Of a DNA stretch of 64,000 nt, positions 1 to 8,355 are shown in pieces. Both the position numbers and the translations under genes were made by a program. The notes under the pieces were generated by a model that searched no databases, was not told where the DNA came from, and worked only from the letters and a program-made list of their open reading frames with translations. Each line of letters starts with the position of its first letter. Position 1 is the first letter of the stretch. The stretch comes from NVTR01 sp036479015 (GTDB lineage Bacteria; Pseudomonadota; Alphaproteobacteria; Rhodobacterales; Rhodobacteraceae), in contig JAZGFB010000039.1 in the NCBI GenBank assembly GCA_036479015.1, positions 1-64,000 on the forward strand. Reading direction: 5' to 3'.

Positions 1-2
1 AC

Positions 3-533
3 CTGCTGCTGGGCAAGAACCACGACATCGCGCTGGGGGACCATGAGCTGTTCGCCGCGCAGGAGATTAAGAAGGCGGTTGCCGCATCATTTGACGGTTA
101 TGACCGGCCCCATGAGGTGGGGTTGATCACGGTTTGGGAACGCGTGGAAAAGGATGTGGGCCGGCTGGATACGCTGGCCAAGATGGGGATTTATCTAAAG
201 GCTATTCAGGCGGCAGATGAACGGTTCACCGGGCGTGCGATCAAGAACATCACCGACGCCGTCAAGGTGCGGGCGATGGACTTTGAGCTGCCGGATGAAT
301 GGATGGAAGAACCCGATTTGTTCCTGTTCAAGGGGTATGACGAAAAGCTGGGGATGATTGGTGAGATGACCCGCAAGATCACCGTGGAAATGGTGATACA
401 AGAGATTAATCGCTACGCGGATTCAGAGTTCCGGTATGCGGATAAGTCGGACGAGGTGGCGATTGAGAACGCCGTGCGGGATATGGGGCGGATGGAAGAA
501 GCAAGGCGGCGGTATGCGGGGGGGAAGACATGA
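3..533 (+). CDS. C-terminal fragment of an unrecognised protein, possibly an AAA+ ATPase lid region
   Basis: The reading frame is open from the window edge (base 3) to a stop at 533, so the 5' end lies outside. The visible 176 residues are charged, mostly helical in character, and carry no motif I can assign firmly. A stretch around residues 75-95 (FTGRAIKNITDAVKVRAM) resembles the arginine-containing helical lid that follows AAA+ ATPase cores, which is the only functional hint. The stop overlaps the next start by four bases (ATGA), so it heads or continues a tightly coupled operon running to 3542. No function is claimed. Confidence 0.6.
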   Translation: MLLGKNHDIALGDHELFAAQEIKKAVAASFDGYDRPHEVGLITVWERVEKDVGRLDTLAKMGIYLKAIQAADERFTGRAIKNITDAVKVRAMDFELPDEWMEEPDLFLFKGYDEKLGMIGEMTRKITVEMVIQEINRYADSEFRYADKSDEVAIENAVRDMGRMEEARRRYAGGKT

Positions 534-925
534 AGTCTATCTACAGCGTCGCTACGCTTATTGTTTTAGCTGCCTGCCAGACGCAGCCGGAAAAACCCAA
601 GCCAGTGCAGGCCATCCTATGGGACGTCACTATTGATTGCCCGAGCACGAGCGCACTGGGATCTGCATTGATAACTGCAACAGCACATGTCTTTCTAAAA
701 CATGAAGGCGTGTATGTAGGTCGCATCGTAAACAGCGTGGGAAACTCGGGGCTTTTCGGGGCCGTGATAGAGGAAAATACTCTAAAGATTCGTGTGGAAT
801 ATCCCGGTGTTGCGCCTATTAGGGCAGTCCTATTCGCTGAAGATAAGAATCAGCGCCTCTTGGGTCAAGATTCTAACGGATGCGGCCTTGCCATTGATCG
901 GCCAGAGGAGTTGAGAAGCCTTTGA
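530..925 (+). CDS. Small predicted lipoprotein, unknown function
   Basis: A 131-residue protein begins with a lysine, a hydrophobic stretch and the lipobox VLAAC (Cys near residue 16), so it should be lipid-anchored after signal peptidase II cleavage. The rest has no recognised domain. It contains another conserved-looking pair of cysteines (near residues 37 and 122) that could form a disulfide in the periplasm. The start overlaps the preceding stop by four bases and the stop overlaps the next start, which indicates translational coupling within the 1-3542 operon. Confidence 0.65.
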   Translation: MKSIYSVATLIVLAACQTQPEKPKPVQAILWDVTIDCPSTSALGSALITATAHVFLKHEGVYVGRIVNSVGNSGLFGAVIEENTLKIRVEYPGVAPIRAVLFAEDKNQRLLGQDSNGCGLAIDRPEELRSL

Positions 926-1275
926 CCATTGCTCAACCCATAGGTTTGCTAAATACCGGTGGGCCAATTTTGGCATTATTACTGCTGGCAATTGCCCTGC
1001 CGTTCTTGTGGGCGCTGTTCTTGCCCGAGGGTGTCCCCGGATTGTTCGCGAATTTCATACTGTCAGCGCTGGTCATATCAGCGTTGGTGTTCGCTTATTT
1101 CATCAACTGGCACATGGGGCGAAATTCCGAGGTGACGGAAGCGTTGCTGGCTCAGCCCGGCGCGTTTTGGGCGTTGTATTCGGGCTGGGCCGCAAAGACG
1201 GCGTTGTTCTGGTTGCCGGTGTTGGTTTTGTCAGTGGCCGCGCAACCGCGGCGGTGGAAAGAGGTGGTTTGGTGA
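922..1275 (+). CDS. Small inner membrane protein, unknown function
   Basis: A 117-residue protein with three clear hydrophobic segments (about residues 13-33, 40-60 and 85-108). The most likely start is the TTG at 922, which overlaps the stop of the lipoprotein gene. The stop at 1273-1275 overlaps the GTG start of the next gene. Gene order and overlaps imply co-translation with the surrounding unknowns. I do not recognise the family. Confidence 0.6.
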   Translation: MTIAQPIGLLNTGGPILALLLLAIALPFLWALFLPEGVPGLFANFILSALVISALVFAYFINWHMGRNSEVTEALLAQPGAFWALYSGWAAKTALFWLPVLVLSVAAQPRRWKEVVW

Positions 1276-2633
1276 AACGTTTAATCGAAAAAGGTCTGAT
1301 GTTTGGCAATCTGGTGCCGGTAACGTCTGGCGCGTTGGTGGAACGCTATAACCGGGCGCTGAAAAGCCTGACGGGTAAGCAGACCAAGCTGACGGATTTC
1401 CATGTGGATATTTCGGGTTATAGCCCCGAGATTGGCGATGAGTTTGACGACCAGCTGTATCTGAACCCGAACGGCTGTAACCGGCAGTTCATATTGCTGA
1501 GCACCGCGCAGAAATCGGCGCCGTTGCTGAATGCAAAATTCTCAACCTCTCGGCCCATTCTCAAGCGGTTCATTGCGGAAAATGAAAGCGAGCTGTTCGC
1601 GCTGACCACGCGCGACGCTGTGGCGGGGGAGCTGGCAAATTCGATCTATGATCTGTCAACGCCAGAACGGCTGTTTGATATTCGCCGGATCACGGTTGAG
1701 GCGGATACAACCGGGTCCCATGTGGCGGAAGGGCGCAAGCTGGCGGAAAAAATCGACCGATTTAAGAATGAAGACGACGCCTGGTGGGATGACGTGTTGA
1801 TCGCCGATATGATCACGCTGGCCAAACGCACAGGTGATGTGACGCGCAACCCGATTACGCTGGATAAGTTGGCGGTAGAGCACCGCAATTTCTGGACGGC
1901 GCATTTTGGCGGAGTATATTTGTTTGGTGATCTTGAGCATCCGGCGACGGTGTCGGTGGGGCCTAAGGAAAAGCTGGGCAAACTGCCGACGCCGCATTTG
2001 TTCGATCTGCAGGATCGAACCCGGTTGGCGCGGTTTCTTGAGCTGAACGGGCTGGCTGAACCCATTGTGCGGGCGAAAAATGTCGATGCAGGGGCAATAC
2101 TGGCCCAGAAGATGGATTTTATACTGGTGGCTGTGGGGGGCGAGCTGGGGCTTGATTTGGGCGATGCCACACGGCGCGATCTGCGCAAACTGGCGCAGAA
2201 GCTGGGCGCGCGGCTGCCTGAGGAGTTTCATGGGTTGGCGGCGCTAAAACGCTGGGTTGAAAGCGGTGGCGACTGGCCGCGGATCAATTCGGAGCACCCG
2301 GCATATTTTTATACATTGCGAGCGGCAGGGCATAGTGACCGGGTTTTGGTGAACCAGCTGCTGGCCGAGCTGACACCATTGGATGTGCGTCAGCTGTTCA
2401 TATGCCACAAACAGCTATTTTACAGCCTTTACGCGGACTGGCCGGAGCAGAAAAAAGAATTTGTCGCGAATTTTCTGGAACGGGAGTATCAGGTGGACAA
2501 GGTGGGTGTGCGAGAGGCACTGTTTGGCGATGACGACACCATGGATGAGCCGGATTTTGACCGGTTTGATAAGCTGATTGACAGTGTGGGGCCCTGGGGG
2601 TCGTTCAGGCGGAGGGCAAAGCGATGGGGATAA
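1272..2633 (+). CDS. Conserved hypothetical protein, possibly DUF6638 family
   Basis: The 453-residue soluble protein starts at GTG 1272 (KRLIEKGLMFGN...). The longer reading from 1008 only adds 88 residues that are a shadow of the upstream membrane protein. No signal peptide, membrane segment or catalytic motif is obvious. The N-terminal segment with ISGYSPEIGDE and the central FWTAHFGG match my memory of a family conserved in Rhodobacteraceae (DUF6638). That family name is from memory and moderate in certainty. The gene sits inside an overlapping operon with a membrane protein and a DUF1523-type protein, so a membrane-associated role is possible but unproven. Confidence 0.65.
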   Translation: MKRLIEKGLMFGNLVPVTSGALVERYNRALKSLTGKQTKLTDFHVDISGYSPEIGDEFDDQLYLNPNGCNRQFILLSTAQKSAPLLNAKFSTSRPILKRFIAENESELFALTTRDAVAGELANSIYDLSTPERLFDIRRITVEADTTGSHVAEGRKLAEKIDRFKNEDDAWWDDVLIADMITLAKRTGDVTRNPITLDKLAVEHRNFWTAHFGGVYLFGDLEHPATVSVGPKEKLGKLPTPHLFDLQDRTRLARFLELNGLAEPIVRAKNVDAGAILAQKMDFILVAVGGELGLDLGDATRRDLRKLAQKLGARLPEEFHGLAALKRWVESGGDWPRINSEHPAYFYTLRAAGHSDRVLVNQLLAELTPLDVRQLFICHKQLFYSLYADWPEQKKEFVANFLEREYQVDKVGVREALFGDDDTMDEPDFDRFDKLIDSVGPWGSFRRRAKRWG

Positions 2634-2887
2634 TCAGGCTGGGGGTGTTCGGGTTTCTGGCACTGGCAGTGATTTTCGTGCTGGTGTCGATCTATTCGCG
2701 CTCTGTGCAGCGGGAAAAGCTGGAAGATGTATGGGATGAAGAGGTAAAAACCGGCGACCGGGATGCCTATATTGAAGACGGATTGCGCGACTACGAAGGC
2801 AGTTTGCGCAAGAAATTAATTTGGCTGGTATTTGTGATACCTACTGTGGTCGTGGCCGGGCTGGTCTATGTAACGAACTTTTGGTGA
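2624..2887 (+). CDS. Small two-segment membrane protein, unknown
   Basis: An 87-residue protein with a hydrophobic segment at each end (about residues 5-24 and 64-84) and a very acidic or charged linker between them. The ATG lies inside the end of the preceding gene (10-base overlap) and the stop is seven bases before the next ATG. It is part of the 1-3542 operon. No family recognised. Confidence 0.6.
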   Translation: MGIIRLGVFGFLALAVIFVLVSIYSRSVQREKLEDVWDEEVKTGDRDAYIEDGLRDYEGSLRKKLIWLVFVIPTVVVAGLVYVTNFW

Positions 2888-2894
2888 GGGTGTG

Positions 2895-3542
2895 ATGCAC
2901 TACGTGAAATGGACATTTAGGATGCTGCTGGTGACATTTGTCTTTAGCATTTTCCACTATACGCTGGTGCAGCATGATATTGTGCGCGTTACCAATACCG
3001 AAGTGCGGCGCATTGATTTTGGACAGAACTCGATCTTTTGGGCTTCAGCAGATACGGGCAGCGATGGCACCACGGCCAACAGGGACGTGCGGTTCATCGA
3101 GGCGTTTTATTACACCGGCAAGCCGATGGTGTATCGCAATGAAGATACCGGCTTTGGCTGGCCGCCCTATTTCAAACTGGACAGTTCTAATTTGCAAGCC
3201 GAAGCGCGTGATCTGGTTTCCAGTAAAGATGCGCCAGGTTGGGTTTCAATCAGCCATTATGGATGGCGCAATGAATTTTTGTCGATCTATCCTAATGCGG
3301 TGGGTATTAAAGCAGTGTCAGGGCCGGATGTGCGTATTATTCCCTGGGTGAATATTGTCATTCTGCTGACGCTGACAATTTTGATACTTATGTTCCGTCG
3401 GATGTGGTTGCAGTTTCGGGAACGATCTATTGATCCGGTTCTGGAAGATGTGGGTGAAGCGTCAGATGTTGCCCGCAGCCACGCGACCGGCCTGTGGGGG
3501 CGGGTCACCGGCTGGCTGGGGACCTGGCGCAGTAAGCCTTAG
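2895..3542 (+). CDS. DUF1523 family membrane protein
   Basis: A 215-residue protein with an N-terminal membrane anchor (about 6-24), a periplasmic-looking domain and a second membrane segment (about 150-170) followed by a basic, then acidic cytoplasmic tail. The domain contains TEVRR, RNEDTGFGWPPYFKLDSSNL and HYGWRN, which I recognise as hallmarks of the DUF1523 family common in Rhodobacteraceae. Function is unknown. ATG 2895 is preferred over GTG 2892. It is the last gene of the operon. The next gene is convergent. Confidence 0.75.
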   Translation: MHYVKWTFRMLLVTFVFSIFHYTLVQHDIVRVTNTEVRRIDFGQNSIFWASADTGSDGTTANRDVRFIEAFYYTGKPMVYRNEDTGFGWPPYFKLDSSNLQAEARDLVSSKDAPGWVSISHYGWRNEFLSIYPNAVGIKAVSGPDVRIIPWVNIVILLTLTILILMFRRMWLQFRERSIDPVLEDVGEASDVARSHATGLWGRVTGWLGTWRSKP

Positions 3543-3637
3543 GCTTCATTTTCCTTCTAAATATCCGCGCCGCAGGTAATAAAGATTGATTTTTCGCAGA
3601 AAAATCGTGCCTCTGGTCGGGAGGATTGCCGGGGTGT

Positions 3638-5992
3638 TTATTCGCCGTAGGGCACCCAGATTGTTTTGGTTTCTACCGACTGGTTCAGGAATTCGCGGCC
3701 CTGACCCGAGGCGTTTAGCCAGTCGCGGTTGCGGGCGTTATTGACCCAGGTGCGTTTCAAATTGGCAGCACTTTCAAGTTCGATCTGGGTGGAAAGATCG
3801 GTTGAGGAAAAGCTCCAAATTGCATCGACATTGGCGTGGCCCGCCAGCGGGCTGGCGAATTCAGCATGGTGCCCAGTAAGGATGTTGATCACCCCTGCCG
3901 GAACATCAGAAGTTTCCAGTACCTGATAAAAATCAGTTGCTGCAAGCGGGTAAGGCTCTGAAGCGGCTGCCACCACGCGGTTCCCCATGGCGATGGCCGG
4001 TGCGATGGTCGAAACCAGGCCAAGCAGGGGCATATCATCGGGGCAGAAAATGCCAATTGTTCCGACGGGTTCGTTCATGGCCAGCGCGATGCCCCGGATT
4101 GGTACGGCTTTGGCGGCGCCGTCCAGTTTGTCGGCCCAAGCAGCATAGGTGAACAGGCGTGATATTGCGGTTTCAACTTCGGCCGTGGCATTTTTGGCCG
4201 ACCCACCCGTGAGATCGCGGATCCGGTCAGCAAATTCGTCTGCCCGGGCGGACAGGTTTTCAGCGATGTAATACAGGATTTGTGCACGTAGGTGCGCGGT
4301 TGTTTTTGACCATGAATTGGCATTGGAAGCAGCTTCCACCGCGTTGCGAACGTCCTTGCGGCTGGCCAATGGCACATGGCCCAGTAACGCGCCCTTTGGT
4401 GACCAGACCGGGGTTGAATAGGCCCCGTCCGGGCGGGCCTGTTTGCCGCCGATGTAAAGTTTGGCGGTGCGGTCCATGTCCGGCACGTTCGGGTTTGCCG
4501 GGGCCAGCTGTGCGGTGATCTGTTTCAGCGGTTTACTGGCTGTTTTAGGGCGGGTATAGGCGCGCAGGCCTTCCCAGCCACCTTCACGGCCAAAGCCGCT
4601 TTCGCGCACGCCGCCAAAACCAGCGGCGGCGTCAAACAGATTGGTAGCGTTAATCCAGACGATGCCTGAAACCAGTTTTGGGGCCATATCCAGCGCCAAG
4701 TTGATGTTTTCGGTCCAGACAGTGGCCGCAAGGCCAAAGCGGGTGTTGTTGGCCAGTTCCACAGCCTCGGATGGCGTGCGAAATGTGGTGGCGACCAGCA
4801 CGGGGCCAAAGATTTCTTCCTGCATCAGGTAGGCAGAGCTGTGCAGCCCGGTGATAAGGGTTGGCGGGTAGTAGCTGCCGGTTTCCGGGAGTGTTCCGAC
4901 TTGGAAGATCTCGCCTTCAGCACTGCCCTTTAGCACCATCTCGGTGATGGTTTTTAGTTGAGCCGGGTCAACAACTGCGCCGACATCAATACATTTGTCC
5001 AGCGGATCACCAATGCGCAGCCCGGCCATGCGGGTTTTAAGTTTGGCGTAGAAACGTTCAGCGATACCTTCTTGCACCAACAGGCGTGACCCGGCGCAGC
5101 ATACTTGACCCGAGTTGAACCAGATGGCGTCAACAAGGCCTTCTACGGCGCTGTCAATATCGGCGTCATCAAACACGATATAAGGGGATTTCCCCCCCAG
5201 TTCTAACGTCAGGGCTTTGCCGGTGCCCGCTGTAGCTTGGCGGATTTTTCGCCCCACGTTAGTAGAGCCGGTAAAAGCAATTTTGTCGATATCGGGGTGG
5301 TTAACGATCAACTCACCGGTCGCGCCATCGCCGGTGACAATGTTGACCACACCTTTGGGCAGGCCAGCTTCTTGACAGATTTGACCGAAGAGAAGCGCGG
5401 TCAGGGATGTGTATTCAGCAGGTTTCAGCACCACGGTATTGCCCATGGCGATGGCTGGGGCGATTTTCCAGGACAGCATCAAAAGCGGAAAGTTCCATGG
5501 GATGATCTGACCGCAGACGCCGAGCGCTGCAGCATCGGGCATCTCGCTGTCCATCAGTTGCGCCATGCCAGCGTGATAGTAGAAATGGCGCACAACCAAT
5601 GGCACGTCGATATCGCGACTTTCGCGGATCGGTTTACCGTTATCAAGGGTTTCCAGAACGGCGAAAAGGCGGGAATGTTTTTGCAGCAGGCGAGCCAGTG
5701 CGTACAGGTACTTTGCCCGCCTGTGTCCCGACAGCTGCGCCCATTTTGGCTGCGCCTTGCGGGCGGCGTTAACTGCGGCGTTGACGTCAGATGTGCTGCC
5801 CTGCGAAATCGTGGCCAGCACATCACTGGTTGCAGGGTTTCGGGATTTGAAGCCTTTGCCCGGCTTGGTGAAATTGCCGTTAATATAGTGGCCGAATTTG
5901 CCATTGTTTTGGGCCAGCCACGCCATCGCCTGATCGGCGCTTTCCGGGGCCGGGCCGTAATCCATAGTTTTAAATATCTCTGATACGGTCAT
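3638..5992 (-). CDS. ALDH16-type fused aldehyde dehydrogenase
   Basis: A 784-residue protein built of two aldehyde dehydrogenase modules. The N-terminal module is complete: WNFP near residue 169, the Glu motif LELGGKSP near 265 and the nucleophile region GQVCCAG near 300. The C-terminal module (from about 510) keeps the Rossmann-like part but lacks the LELGGK and Cys motifs, so it is a pseudo-ALDH module. This layout matches the ALDH16 family, which has been characterised in a Rhodobacteraceae relative. It should oxidise an aldehyde with NAD. Its start is four bases after the deoC stop, so it is likely co-transcribed and may remove acetaldehyde released by DeoC (inference). Confidence 0.88.
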   Translation of the reverse strand: MTVSEIFKTMDYGPAPESADQAMAWLAQNNGKFGHYINGNFTKPGKGFKSRNPATSDVLATISQGSTSDVNAAVNAARKAQPKWAQLSGHRRAKYLYALARLLQKHSRLFAVLETLDNGKPIRESRDIDVPLVVRHFYYHAGMAQLMDSEMPDAAALGVCGQIIPWNFPLLMLSWKIAPAIAMGNTVVLKPAEYTSLTALLFGQICQEAGLPKGVVNIVTGDGATGELIVNHPDIDKIAFTGSTNVGRKIRQATAGTGKALTLELGGKSPYIVFDDADIDSAVEGLVDAIWFNSGQVCCAGSRLLVQEGIAERFYAKLKTRMAGLRIGDPLDKCIDVGAVVDPAQLKTITEMVLKGSAEGEIFQVGTLPETGSYYPPTLITGLHSSAYLMQEEIFGPVLVATTFRTPSEAVELANNTRFGLAATVWTENINLALDMAPKLVSGIVWINATNLFDAAAGFGGVRESGFGREGGWEGLRAYTRPKTASKPLKQITAQLAPANPNVPDMDRTAKLYIGGKQARPDGAYSTPVWSPKGALLGHVPLASRKDVRNAVEAASNANSWSKTTAHLRAQILYYIAENLSARADEFADRIRDLTGGSAKNATAEVETAISRLFTYAAWADKLDGAAKAVPIRGIALAMNEPVGTIGIFCPDDMPLLGLVSTIAPAIAMGNRVVAAASEPYPLAATDFYQVLETSDVPAGVINILTGHHAEFASPLAGHANVDAIWSFSSTDLSTQIELESAANLKRTWVNNARNRDWLNASGQGREFLNQSVETKTIWVPYGE

Positions 5993-5996
5993 GTTG

Positions 5997-7034
5997 TCAT
6001 CCTACCGGGTGGCGGTATCCGGCGGAATAGCGGCCGGTAATGTGGTGTTCAAGTTGGCGCTCAATATCGACAAGCAGTGACGAGGCGCCAAAGCGGAACA
6101 GGTCGGGTTGCAGCCAGCGGGTGCCCAGTTCGTCTTTGATTAAGGCAAGATAGGTCAGGCTGTCCTTGGCTTTAGAAATGCCGCCTGCGGGTTTGTAGCC
6201 GATCTTGAAGCCCGTGCGGTCGCCATAGTCGCGCAGGGCGCGGATCATGGTCAGCGATACGGGTAGGGTGGCGTTGACGGGTTCTTTGCCGGTGGAGGTT
6301 TTGATAAAATCGGCGCCTGCCATCATGCAAACCAGGGAAGCCCGCGCCACATTGCGCAGGGTTTGCAATTCACCGGTGGCCAGTATGGCTTTGACATGGG
6401 CGTCCCCACAAGCGGCGCGAAATTCGCGCATTTCATCGTATAGTGCCTGCCAGTTGCCGGTGAGAACGTGGCGGCGTGATATGACAATATCAATCTCAGC
6501 GGCCCCCGCGGCAACGCTTTCCTCAATTTCTTTCACACGCAGATGAAAAGGTGACAGCCCAGCAGGAAAGCCTGTGGAAACGGCGGCCACTGGGATGCCG
6601 GTGCCGTCCAGTGCATCAACCGCAGTTTCAATCATATCGTGGTAGACACAAACTGCGCCGGTGGTCAGGGTTTCAATGCCAAGTGCGTCCAAAATATCGC
6701 GGCGCACTGGGTTTGCGGCCTTGGCGCATAGGCGGCGCACCCGGCCCGGGGTGTCGTCACCTGACAAGGTGGTCAGGTCGATGACGGAAACGGCTTTTAG
6801 CAGCCATGCGGCCTGAAATTCTTTTTTGACTGAACGCCGACCCGGCAAGCTGGCTGCACGACGTTCAATGGCAGATGTGTTGGCTTGCACAGATGCGACC
6901 CAGTCAAGATCAAGTGGTGTTCCCGGATTGCGGATTTCATGCAATTGGGGCAACTGTGCCTGCTTGGTGGCCGCGGATTTTTCAGCTGAATGTGTATGCA
7001 ATGTATCCTCCGGCGTCAGACAATAGGGTGTCAT
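5997..7034 (-). CDS. deoC: Deoxyribose-phosphate aldolase
   Basis: A 345-residue class I aldolase that cleaves 2-deoxyribose 5-phosphate to glyceraldehyde 3-phosphate and acetaldehyde in deoxynucleoside catabolism. The Schiff-base lysine motif is visible as ADFIKTSTGK in the middle of the barrel, with a later GYKPAGGI strand carrying the second lysine. The N-terminal extension of about 90 residues makes it the longer DeoC type, beyond the roughly 250 residues of the short enterobacterial form. The aldehyde dehydrogenase follows immediately. A 40-base gap separates it from the upstream exopolysaccharide gene and contains small inverted repeats. Confidence 0.93.
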   Translation of the reverse strand: MTPYCLTPEDTLHTHSAEKSAATKQAQLPQLHEIRNPGTPLDLDWVASVQANTSAIERRAASLPGRRSVKKEFQAAWLLKAVSVIDLTTLSGDDTPGRVRRLCAKAANPVRRDILDALGIETLTTGAVCVYHDMIETAVDALDGTGIPVAAVSTGFPAGLSPFHLRVKEIEESVAAGAAEIDIVISRRHVLTGNWQALYDEMREFRAACGDAHVKAILATGELQTLRNVARASLVCMMAGADFIKTSTGKEPVNATLPVSLTMIRALRDYGDRTGFKIGYKPAGGISKAKDSLTYLALIKDELGTRWLQPDLFRFGASSLLVDIERQLEHHITGRYSAGYRHPVG

Positions 7035-7053
7035 GGAGCGCGTGGATTAGCAA

Positions 7054-7069
7054 GGTTTTACCAACTGGT
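7054..7069. promoter_or_regulatory. Overlapping small inverted repeats upstream of deoC
   Basis: The 40-base gap between the upstream polymerase gene and the deoC start holds GGTTTTACC (7054-7062) overlapping ACCAACTGGT (7060-7069). Both are dyad-symmetric. They sit 20-35 bases before the deoC start, where a repressor of deoC/ALDH could bind. Short repeats arise by chance, so confidence is low. Confidence 0.25.
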
Positions 7070-7074
7070 CAATT

Positions 7075-8355
7075 TTAATATTTACAGCATGGGCCGTGGT
7101 TCGGTGTGTATTGTGTGGGGCAGGATGCAGCTGTCAGCAGCAACAGGTAGAGCAGAAATGACATGAGCTGATCCACAAAGCTGGTGGAAAGTGTCACGGC
7201 AAGCAAAAGTGTGATCCCGAAGCTATTGGTCAATGCGCTGGCAGAACGGTCACCGGGTGTTGCTGCTGGTAGGTGTTTGTGCATGCGCCACAGCCCTGTG
7301 AGTGTAATCAAAAGGGCAAACAGGCCAAGCACGCCACCTTCAAAAAACACCTCAAGAAAAATGTTGTGCATTTCAAGGTTGAAGTAGCTTGAGACCGCCG
7401 ATTGCCCCGGCCCAAAACCCAGCAGCGGTTGTTCAAGCGCCTGCTGTAGCCCGTAGGACCAGTTTACGATGCGCCAAGAAACTGAGTTGTCGACATATCG
7501 CCAATCAAAGACCGCGTTGCTGATGGAAAAACTTTCTAGGAAAAACGGCAAACTGCCTAGATCAGTGAACCGTCCGGATGTGGCCAGTATTGCGATACTG
7601 GCCGTTGTCACGACCCCTGCCGCTATGACTCGGCGGGCCAGTGACCCGCGAAGAACAATCCGGCTGCCAAGGATAAGCGCCGCCATAACCCAGGCCGTAC
7701 GGGCGAATGTCAGATAAAGCGCAATGGAACCAAGAATAAAGGTGCATTTGAACGCAAATGTAACTGGCAGGACGCGTTTAAGCCGGGCGATTTCCAGCGC
7801 GACAAGCGCCGCGAGGATTTGTATGGCAAAGGAAACCGGGTGTACGTCGCTGCCAAAGGCCCTTTGAAACCCATGCGGGCCCGTTTCGACAAACCCGGTG
7901 CCAGTTGCGATTTGGCTAAGCGACAATGCGCAACCGAATGCAATGAACGCGGTTAGAAAGCGCGACATCCAGGCCAGACCGGTGGGGCCGGTCAGGTATG
8001 TTGCGGCGGCGTTTGCGAATGTAGCGTAAAGCATAAGCAGTGATAATAGGGCGATGGTTGCATGTGCATTAGCGTCAAAGTTGGCAGCGTAAGACAATGC
8101 CCCCGATACGATCCACAGTAGCAGCCCGGCGCAAAACAGCGCAGTTGCGCTGGCAAGCCGCATGCGGTGCAGGTGCAAAACCAGCAGTCCGGCCAGCATG
8201 GTGACGGCAGCAATTTCAGACAGGCTCGTAAGGCCGACATTTTCCAGAATACCGGCAATCCAACGGATGGTAAGCAGGCCGAAGATGATGATTGCGCCAT
8301 TTGTTGTGGTTATATGGGGCTGGTGTCTGGAAGCGAATGCTTCGGCGGCTGTCAT
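7075..8355 (-). CDS. O-antigen ligase/polymerase (Wzy-like) membrane protein
   Basis: A 426-residue polytopic membrane protein with about ten or more hydrophobic segments and a periplasmic loop containing SWRIVNWSYGLQQALEQPLLGFGPGQ and the HNIFLEVFFEGGVLG motif. That is the typical Wzy_C pattern of O-antigen ligases and polysaccharide polymerases. It should join or polymerise lipid-linked repeat units on the periplasmic side. It overlaps the flippase gene upstream by four bases, which pairs transport and polymerisation. A second, distinct protein of this class lies at 13131-14522. Confidence 0.8.
   Translation of the reverse strand: MTAAEAFASRHQPHITTTNGAIIIFGLLTIRWIAGILENVGLTSLSEIAAVTMLAGLLVLHLHRMRLASATALFCAGLLLWIVSGALSYAANFDANAHATIALLSLLMLYATFANAAATYLTGPTGLAWMSRFLTAFIAFGCALSLSQIATGTGFVETGPHGFQRAFGSDVHPVSFAIQILAALVALEIARLKRVLPVTFAFKCTFILGSIALYLTFARTAWVMAALILGSRIVLRGSLARRVIAAGVVTTASIAILATSGRFTDLGSLPFFLESFSISNAVFDWRYVDNSVSWRIVNWSYGLQQALEQPLLGFGPGQSAVSSYFNLEMHNIFLEVFFEGGVLGLFALLITLTGLWRMHKHLPAATPGDRSASALTNSFGITLLLAVTLSTSFVDQLMSFLLYLLLLTAASCPTQYTPNHGPCCKY

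Noticed and set aside
1008..1271. N-terminal extension of the 453-residue protein, starting at 1008
   Set aside because: These 88 codons run in another frame of the upstream membrane protein gene. The GTG at 1272 overlaps its stop and fits coupling.
5237..5983. Long open frame opposite the aldehyde dehydrogenase gene
   Set aside because: It lies antisense to a well-supported enzyme and has no recognisable domain. The same applies to long frames opposite dsrL, dsrB and the divergent-side genes.
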